From assembly GCF_010389155.1 (NCBI RefSeq), contig NC_057765.1:23500980-23564979 (forward strand): a stretch of 64,000 nt of DNA. The letters are read 5' to 3'. Origin of the DNA: Erigeron canadensis (taxonomy: Eukaryota; Streptophyta; Magnoliopsida; Asterales; Asteraceae). Below are positions 56,112 through 64,000 of the stretch, one piece after another. A model generated the notes under the pieces. The model made no database searches. It saw only the letters and a program-made list of their open reading frames with translations, and had not been told where the DNA came from. Both the position numbers and the translations under genes were made by a program. Numbering within the stretch: the stretch's first letter is position 1; every line of letters begins with the position of its first letter.

Positions 56112-59100
56112 CGCGCGCGGCTTCTTATAACTTGTAAACTTGCTAACGTGACATTGGTTTTGCTGACATATTAATTAGATAATGTGGTAACTTATATTGT
56201 TGTCGATTAGCAGTATATAGGGGTTGGTTATTGTAAAACAAATATTATGGTAAAACAAAAAGGATACGTTTTTGAACATTAGATCTTGATAATAAAGATG
56301 TATGAAGATTCATAGAGCATAAGCGCGCATATACACGGCTGCACGAAAATTTTCATGATGGACAATGATTTTCTAATTAAGAAAAAAGAAAAATTTTCAT
56401 GATGGACAAAGATTTTCTAGTTAAGAAAAAAGGATTGTTTTATTTTGTTTATTTTAATGCTTGTTACATACACTATGTATAAAGGAATTGAACATTTGTT
56501 ACATAAGTTTAACACATTTTCCATAAAGTATGTTGTGTGTTTATCACATTAGAACCTTTTATCATGTTTTTCTATTCAACGGCAACTGTGAAATAGAACC
56601 TGCCCCCACCATAAAAAACCATATATGGTTAAAGATCGTGAATCCCACCTGATTGTTTCTTTGCCAATGAGGTAAATCACACTAAATGCGGACAAAAGAG
56701 ATGGGTTTAGGGTATGTGGAAAGTAGTATGTAGCATTTTGGTGCAACTATCTCTTATACAATTGGATTTACGTGTAAAAAAATGTGAAAGTTTGTTGCAT
56801 ATCTGCAAAATGAGTCGTTCGTTTGATATATATATATATATATATATGAAATTTTGATTGACTCTATGTTTTGAATGTTTTGCAGGCAGAAATGAAGTTT
56901 AAGGATAGGTGGCTTGCTTGTATTTCTATAGGTGAACAGACTTTTCGTACCGAGATTTCTGACCAGTTAAGTGCCAATAATGATAATGTTACTTTCTTGT
57001 TGTATCACCTATGACATTCAGTAATTCAAAATGGGTTAGAGTAAGTGAGTAACAATAGTCTATAATTTGTGTCTTTTACCAATTAACCATAGAGAGTCTA
57101 AATGGGCCAAATTTCCTCATTTTGACTGAGCCAAAGACAATTTTTCATCCAGGGGCATGAGTCCTCGGACTCTTACATATGTGCAGCAGGCCTTCTGGCT
57201 TCACAAACTTCAACCAAACATGCAACATCAGAGTTCACAACTCAACTATATGCTTCTGCAGAGAGTTCCTAGATCCTTTAAGTTCGATAGTCTGTGTAGT
57301 GTAGATATAACTTTCTATATAAAGCTTTAAAGTAGTTGCACACATTGGAGTATATTTTCAGCTCATGTTTTCCAAGTTGATTCTCCTTATGCTGACTACT
57401 TTATTTTTTTTGTGAACAATGTGCAGGACCAACAAGCCTATATGGAACTCTGTGAGTGATTTTCTTACATATAGCTTGATTATTAACATTTTATGACTGT
57501 GGGCCTGTGTCAAATATGGTATTTTAAGCCTTTTTTGAACAATTAAAGAGGTTAAATAGTCTTATGAACTCTTTCTCAAACAACTTGACTAGATTCATGT
57601 TGAATCTATGAGTTTCTCTCCGTCACTACCGAAAATCCTAAGCTTAAGTGAAGAACATAATAAGATCCTAAAAATTTGTGCTTGGGTAATACGAGTATAC
57701 GGCATCCTGTGATTACGCTATTTTGCATTCCCTGATTGTATATGTTATTATACAGGAGAAAAAGTTTCTTTTGGAAAGGAATGGGCCTCATGTTGCAAAA
57801 CTAACTGTTTTTGAGGTTTGTAGTACCTTATTTTTAGACTCTATACATGTAGAACTGTCAATATTATGATATTCAACCATAAATACTTGTATTCTGTTTT
57901 CTGTAATCACTCTTTTTTGTGTTGCAGACAAATAGACTTTCAAAGAACAATCTTATTGGGTTTTGTGAGGTTGACCTTTTTGAATTTCTTAGTCGGGTAA
58001 GCTCTTTTTAGAAGTGAACATATTCTGTTCGTGTTTCCCTACAACGTTTCGTTGTTGTAAATATTAAGGAATATAAAGAATAAAGGTTTTATATTTTCCA
58101 GGATTCAGATTCTGACACTGAAGTGTTTGACTTGATGGATCCATCATCCTCTAATATAGTAGTTGGAAACATAGCTCTGTCATGTACTATCGAGGTCTGT
58201 TAAAGTGATGTATTTTCATCGTGTGTATAGTTGGTAAATGTACTGTAATATTTGTGTAACATTTGATCTTTGGATTTTGCAGGATCCAATTGAAACAGAG
58301 AAAAGTTTTGCAAGACGTATCTTATCCATAGTTGTGCGTCTGATAACATTTTGCTAACTATTTTTTCATTTTCGTACATATACACAGCAAAGCCCTGTAG
58401 TAATTAAATAATCTTTATATATATTAGTTGTAACCTTTTTGTTATACAGGATTATAATGGTGATGGACAATTATCGTTCTCTGAATTCTCAGAATTAATA
58501 AATGCATTTGGCAATCAACAGGCAGCTAAAAAGGTTTGAATTCTAATCTGTACATCTGCTGATTTTTTCTGTGAGTTTTGTTAAAAAAGAGCAAACCTGC
58601 CCATCCCACATTCCCACGGCCAGCATGGGAGAGGTATATCAGGTAACTGATACAAACCCATCCCATGCTAGGCTGCATCTAGCTATAAGCCACCAACCAA
58701 TCTCATACTTGGCCGACGTGGGATCGTAACAATACCCCACATTTTGAAGACCCAACGTCGTTGTTGGTCACGGCTATGTCGTTCACGGTTGGCACCCTTC
58801 TCTTTTCGGATCCAAGCCACCATTCCATAGGCCACCATCCCATAGGCCACCATCCCATACTAGGCCTGCATCAAAAGGAGCTCTTTAAGGCCGGTGTGTG
58901 AATTATTATTATTTTATTTTTTTTCTGAACAGTGTGATATTTTTTTTAATAAACGTTTTATCTATTTTCACCAGAAAGAGGAGCTCTTTAAGGCAGCTGA
59001 CGAAAATGGAGACGGTGTTGTCAGCATGGAGGAACTTGCTACACTTTTGACCATGCAGCAAGAAAAGTATGTCACTCGATATTATCTATGCTGTATTTTA

Positions 59101-62100
59101 ATATTAGGTATCTACTTTTTTTCTTATTGTGTTTCAATTCTGATGCAGTGTAACATAACTTATAATTCATTAAAGTTCGCGCCTGATACTTCAAATTGTA
59201 ATTTATTTCTTTTTTTCAATTATATGCAGGGAGCCGCTCATTAACTGTTGTCCTGTTTGTGGGGAGTTTTTAGAAGTTTCCGATAGGCTGAACTCGATGA
59301 TTCATATGTCACTATGCTTTGATGAAGGCACTGGAAACCAGGTTATGACTGGAGGCTTTTTAACTGAAAAACAGGCTTCCTATGGGTAAGATATCTTGTT
59401 ACGTACCATCAGTAACTTTTGTATTTGTGTCGTAATAGAGTATCTATGTTTAAGTTTTTCAAGTCTTGGTCTCACATCGATATGCTGCTTTCAAGGTGGA
59501 TGTTTAAACTCTCTGAATGGGCTCATGTGTCATCCTATGATGCAGGCTTGAACTCCGGTTCAAAATCATCACATATTCTGGTACTTTCTATCTTCATGCG
59601 TGCGTGTCAGCGTGTGTGTGTGTGTGTGTGTGAGTGAGTATGAGTCAGTGCATTTGTGTGTGTGTGTTCTATAAGACTACGGCATCTCAGCACCTGCATT
59701 GGCACTTAGGTTTTTGATCGGAAGAAAAAGAGGCTTGTGGAGGAAATAATCGATGGAAAGATTGTGTTATCAATGAGAGCCATATATCAATCTAAAGTTG
59801 GGCTTGGCATCATGGACAGAGGTAATCTTTGTTGCCTATAAATATTAGTAGTTTATGTTTGGTCAGTGTACAATGTTGGAAGTGGCATTTTGTCCCATGT
59901 AAAAACAACCACTCAGCCGGATCAAACATATTAATTGTCACCCAAGGTGCTCCTTTGTAAATGTATAAACCATTTACAACTATAATGTGTTCAAAAGTTA
60001 AACATTATTGTAATGATACAGTTGGCCCCGCCCCGCCCGACCCAACACATTTTTGACGCTTTTATAACCATTATGAATTGTTACTCAACCTCACTGACCA
60101 CACATGTTGCCACCTCCATTGTAGATATTTTATAGATATAGTTCATATCCCATGTACCTGATCCCCTTACTGGTTTGTTATCCAATGGGTGCAGGTGCAA
60201 AAGAATTGTTGCAGAGCATATCCGAAAAGCAGGGCAAGAAAATGAACTCACCTGAATCTGCCAAAGATATACCAACATTTCTTAAGTTCTTCAAGGCAAG
60301 ATATGATATCTTATTAGACATATCATCCTGTCAACTAATTATATTTTCTGCTTATTTTGTCAAGTTCATTATGTTATGGTAACTTTCTATTCTGATTGCA
60401 TAGCCTTGTTTGTATTCTAGGATCAAATCAATATAGCAGAAGTTAAATATCCCATTGATCATTTCAAGGTAAGTTTGAATGTCTGATGCCAATGAATAAG
60501 TTGCTATGTTGTTACTAGCCATCGTTTGTATAGCATAGGAACTATCATCATTAGATTTCTGTAAAGTTAATCACAATTTTTTATGCAGACATTTAATGAA
60601 TTTTTTATAAGAGAGTTGAAACCTGGATCAAGACCGATTGCCCATGCTGGACGTGATGATATTGCTGTTTGTGCTGCTGATTGTAGGTTAATGGCCTTCA
60701 ACACAGCCGAAGAAAGTCTCAGATTTTGGATCAAGGTATATTTTGGCCACTTGTCCACTATACTCTCACACTTTTGATTAAAATGTAACTAATGGTATTG
60801 TTTTGCTACTTTTAGGGTAAAAAGTTTTCTATCCGAGGACTTTTGGGTAATATACCATGCTCTAATACTTTCATTGGTGGAACCCTGGTGATATTTCGCT
60901 TGGCACCACAGGTACATAGTTGCTGAATTTTCATTAAGGTCGACTACAAGTAGAGGTAGGAAGTCCGACCCATTAGTTTTTTATCCCTAGTATCTCAGAA
61001 TCTCAGATCAAAAAAATTTAGTTGAATTGAAAACGGGTAAAATGGCATGTCAAATGGGTTGAAATTTAGACCAAAGTTTACCTAATGCTTAGGGTGGGCG
61101 GAGTGCCTTAGGCACCCAACCGGTACCGGTCCGGTATCTAAGGGAACACCACCCCGTGGTACCGGTACCGGTCGGGCGGTGAGTGGAATGGAGACGGTCC
61201 TCCCCAGCTCCCTCCAGGTAAAAACTCTCGAATCATTTCATATTTTTCTATAAAATTACATTATCTTTGCAATAACATAACTTTGGACCTTTGGTGGTCA
61301 TGTCTGACACATTAGTTATATAATATAGACAAACTTGAAAAGAAAATTTTTGCCGTTTAACATAATTTGACCAACCTGTTTCGAGTTTCGATTGGTCCTG
61401 AAAAACCTGGTTCGACCCAATCGTGTTTTGATGCATGACCAAGTTCGCCCATTTTGCCACCGCTAATTACAGGGTTCATTTCTCAGTATTTCTCTTTCCT
61501 ATTGTGACCAAGTATGTTAGTTGTTAGTTTTTCTATCAATCGCATAAAAACTAAAGGCTTACAAAATTTGGCAGGATTATCATCGTTTCCATTTCCCAGT
61601 TTCTGGGAGGATTGAGCAGATCGTTGATATTCCTGGATGCTTATATACGGTATGTTCAGGGTTGATACTATATCAGCACCTCTATTTGTTATATGTTATC
61701 TAATTTTTTATCATATATTCATCCTTGTTTGTTTCTAACTGTTACTTTATTTTATGTCTTAGGTCAACCCTATTGCTGTAAATAGCAAGTACTGCAATGT
61801 GTTTACTGAGAATAAACGTGCTGTATCCATTATATCAACTGCAGATTTTGGCAAGGTTTGTAATGTTCACTACTTGGTGCCAATTGCAGCTTTTTTTATT
61901 ATCTTCTAGTTTTGAATATTTTCAAGTTTAAAACTAACTCCCATTCATATTGCTATATAAATTAGGTAGCATTTGTGGCAATTGGAGCAACAATGGTTGG
62001 CAGCATCACATTCACCAAGAAGACGGGAGACTATGTCCAAAAAGGAGACGAGGTACAAACAAATATCATTTATGCTTATTACTCTTGTTAATATCCTCAT

Positions 62101-62429
62101 TCTATCTCTAATTACCATTCTCCTATATTTCACAGTTTGGGTATTTCTCATTTGGTGGAAGTACAGTCATTTGTGTCTTTGAAAAGGTTAGTTACTGTGC
62201 ATATTTATATTTATCTCAAAGTAGTTTTGAAGTATGCTTGGATGCATTGTAAGCATAATGTACTATAAAACTATTTTTGCAGGACTCGATCGCATTAGAC
62301 GAGGACCTTTTGGCTTACAGTGCAAGATCAATCGAGACCCTAGTTTCCGTTGGAATGCAGTTAGGCGTCTCTGTAAAGAAAAGGGCAGAACTTCCATTGC
62401 CTGACATTAGAAACATCAGTATCTTTTAG
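55801..62429 (+). CDS. Phosphatidylserine decarboxylase, C2/EF-hand type (PSD2/PSD3-like)
   Basis: 21 exons: 55801-56016, 56886-56965, 57427-57451, 57756-57815, 57928-57996, 58102-58194, 58283-58333, 58450-58533, 58975-59066, 59230-59385, 59496-59580, 59710-59821, 60195-60295, 60421-60468, 60589-60735, 60816-60911, 61575-61649, 61763-61855, 61966-62052, 62136-62186 and 62283-62429. They total 1968 nt, 655 residues, all in phase. The enzyme makes phosphatidylethanolamine from phosphatidylserine. Domains: basic N-terminus with MGHGNSK start; C2 domain (about 66-185); EF-hands DYNGDGQLSFSE (199-210) and DENGDGVVSMEE (235-246); a CPVCGEF zinc-type motif (264-270); then the catalytic part with Asp455 (CAADC), His508/His511 (DYHRFHFP) and the self-cleavage motif FGGST (cut between Gly598 and Ser599, giving the pyruvoyl alpha chain). 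Plants have tonoplast (PSD2) and ER (PSD3) forms; I cannot choose between them. One intron is GC-AG (after 60295). Confidence 0.93.
56084..56116. repeat. (TG)n/(CG)n microsatellite in PSD intron 1
   Basis: A run of alternating purine-pyrimidine, tatatatgtgtgtgtg then gcgcgcgc, suitable for Z-DNA. A second (tg)n run sits at 59609-59631 and a (ta)n run near 56827-56847. Confidence 0.85.
58565..58900. repeat. Insertion-like segment in PSD intron 8 with a copy of the next exon's start
   Basis: A GC-richer block (cccatcccacattcccacgg ... gacgtgggatcgtaacaata) contains three copies of ccaccatcccata-type words and ends in ggagctctttaaggc (58877-58891). That word is identical to 58980-58994 in exon 9. 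The block looks like a transposon or repair insert. Confidence 0.5.
61080..61220. repeat. ggtaccggt-rich patch in PSD intron 16
   Basis: Palindromic words accggtaccggt recur at 61119-61131 and 61157-61170 inside a GC-rich stretch of otherwise AT-rich intron. Possibly a MITE fragment. Confidence 0.4.
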
Positions 62430-62711
62430 GTACTGTAAAATGCAAACCCTGAAAGTCAAGTAAGGGGTATAAAGTAACTTTAGTCTTCAGCTAGATATAT
62501 ATTTGACATATACTCCTATCTTAACCACTTGGTTCATTTTTCCAATCCCATCTAACTGTTTAGATAACATTAATGTCAGCTATGAATCCCAAATCACTGT
62601 TTTATCTTTTTGTTATCTTGCAATCACTTGCTTTACTATCATTATTGCTCGTTAATATGCATGAAATACACACGTTACACACGTGATACATCAAGATTGC
62701 TTTATGTTTCG
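62430..62711. other. Convergent spacer between PSD and the ANTH gene
   Basis: 282 bp between the two stop codons. It must hold both 3'-UTRs, so the transcripts probably overlap or nearly so. Confidence 0.7.
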
Positions 62712-63932
62712 TTAAGTTTCTTGTTTTGATTCATCTGACTTCCCTTTGATATGTTCATCCATGGCGTTTAACTTATTTTGTGAAATCTTTTCCACTTCTG
62801 GATACTCGGATGTCCTTGCAACACCAACGGATTTGCACCAATCATAAAACAAATCAAGTTCGTCAAACTGTTTTGCTACTCGCTGGAAATTACCATAGAC
62901 CTTCATGGAATATGAGACGTTGAGACCATCAAACCGTTTAAGCAAGACGCCCATGATCTCTGTTATGTCATGATAAAGCTGGAAACTTTGTATTAGAGTT
63001 GGGTATAGAGCCACCATCACCATCCTGTGACGCCTTGCTCCACCTGTTCTAATATTGGCAACGAAAAAGAAATACAAAGTTATTGGCATTGCAATGAATA
63101 GCTTATTAATGGTTCGATTGAGATTGTGTTCTATTTTAAACAGGTCAATAAGTAAATTAGCGAAAACGGGTATGAAGTAATTGAGTTAAAAGCCAAAACC
63201 CAGATTGTTTCAATAAATTACCCAACCCGTCCACCCCACCCATCTTGCTTCCTCTAGCAATGAAAAATGGAGAAGAAGAAATTCCATGATATGTGAGAAA
63301 AAGATATAACCTGTTGGCCTGCAAGCAATAAACCTTTCAAGAAGTTGCATCAGATGGTTATTTCGAGCAAATATTTGCTCATTTGTCATTTCATTAACGG
63401 GTACAACTATAGCTACAGGTTCTGTATCATCTTCCTCATCTTTTTCAAGTGCAAATGAACTGTGTTTTCTTCTCTTCCCCTGCATTTTGTACTCAAGTTG
63501 CTCATCAAGAAACAATGCATATGTTCTAACAAAAGCCGCATAATCCCATGTGTTAGATCTAAGTGCATCCCTAAAATCCGACATGTTCAATAGACGGGTT
63601 CCACGTCGAGTCGCAAAGAAGATCTCTTCCTGATACTTAGGATTACCTTCATAAAGCAACTTTTGGACCAACATGAGTATTTTCAAGGCCACAGCCCAAT
63701 TCCGGGTCTTGTTGAGACGACGAGAAATGGTATTAACACAGGAGGCTACATACAGAGGCGATTCGGATGTAAGGTTCAAGATTTCTTGAATGTAACACTC
63801 TTCGGAAGGGTACTCGTCATGGCATGTGGCCTTCACGATCGCCACATCAAGGTCTGATATCGTTGCCCGTTTGGCTAAGTGTATACTGGTTTGATCCTTG
63901 ACTACTGCAATTGCCTTGCTGAACCTGCCCAT
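62712..63932 (-). CDS. ANTH-domain (CALM/AP180-like) clathrin-assembly protein
   Basis: Two exons on the minus strand: 63932-63311 and 63043-62712. The 267-bp intron has a GTTATA donor and a CAG acceptor in phase 1. The product has 317 residues. It begins MGRFSKAIAVVKDQTSIHLA and carries plant ANTH signatures: LDVAIVKAT.H.EYP.EE, ISRRLNKTRNWAVALK, EEIFFATRRGTRLLNMSDF, WDYAAFVRTYALFLDE, LYHDITEIMGVLLKRF and KQFDELDLFYDWCK. ANTH proteins bind phosphoinositides and load clathrin coats with cargo at the plasma membrane. The protein stops soon after the ANTH region, without the long NPF/DPF-rich clathrin-binding tail of the larger members. It could be a natural short member or a shortened paralogue. 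The reading frame is otherwise intact. Confidence 0.88.
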
Positions 63933-64000
63933 TGATATACTTGAAATAAATATATAAACTGTTTCGACTTACGAGATAATATGACCCAAGATATAAACGG
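63933..64000 (-). promoter_or_regulatory. Start of the ANTH gene leader, cut by the window edge
   Basis: 68 bp upstream of the ATG, AT-rich, without a clear TATA box before the window ends. Confidence 0.4.

Overview
The window looks like a piece of a dicot plant nuclear genome, most likely from the daisy family (Asteraceae). That family assignment is an inference. It rests on the style of the retrotransposon proteins (a SIRE-lineage copia with an extra 3' reading frame), the Mutator-like transposase, and five host genes with plant-type introns. The DNA is AT-rich and crowded with nested, decayed transposons. There is no sign of bacterial, phage or CRISPR content.

Layout. 1-10440: a degenerate Ty1/copia element on the minus strand, with 5' LTR, primer binding site, gag, protease, integrase, reverse transcriptase/RNase H, a 106-bp tandem repeat block and a broken extra 3' ORF that runs off the left edge. 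11096-16899: a Mutator-like element (MULE) whose transposase gene is split by a 1.88-kb solo LTR. 16900-20227: a LINE tail, a tandem duplication and a 1.1-kb non-autonomous MULE with a 9-bp target duplication. 20228-24611: an intact seven-exon WAT1/EamA transporter gene (minus) carrying two repeats in its second intron. 24.7-34.5 kb: a gene desert of LINE, Helitron-like and MITE relics, including an RPA-like fragment. 34683-36778: a two-exon gene (minus) for an acidic protein with an MGGC start. 36.9-45.5 kb: another transposon desert with a second solo LTR, repeat-family copies and a 1.1-kb tandem array. From 45.8 kb to the right edge lies the gene-rich end: QCR6 (cytochrome bc1 hinge subunit, +), an intronless PPR-DYW editing factor resembling LPA66 (+), a 21-exon phosphatidylserine decarboxylase of the C2/EF-hand type (+), and a two-exon ANTH-domain clathrin-assembly protein (minus).

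The host genes do not form a pathway. They are neighbours serving membrane transport, respiration, plastid RNA editing, phospholipid synthesis and endocytosis. The last two are convergent and only about 280 bp apart. All exon boundaries were worked out by eye from GT/GC...AG sites, reading phase and family resemblance. All five spliced host models close in frame.

The most noteworthy observations are: the solo LTR whose removal with one target-site copy restores the MULE reading frame; the QCR6 start codon split by an intron (AT|G), whose unspliced form reads ATG-TAA; the promoter-like block and own leader upstream of the retrotransposon's extra ORF; GC-rich palindromes repeated near one end of the solo LTR; a GC-AG intron and a 25-nt microexon in the decarboxylase gene; and several small repeat families with multiple copies in the window. 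I found no convincing wholly new biological system.
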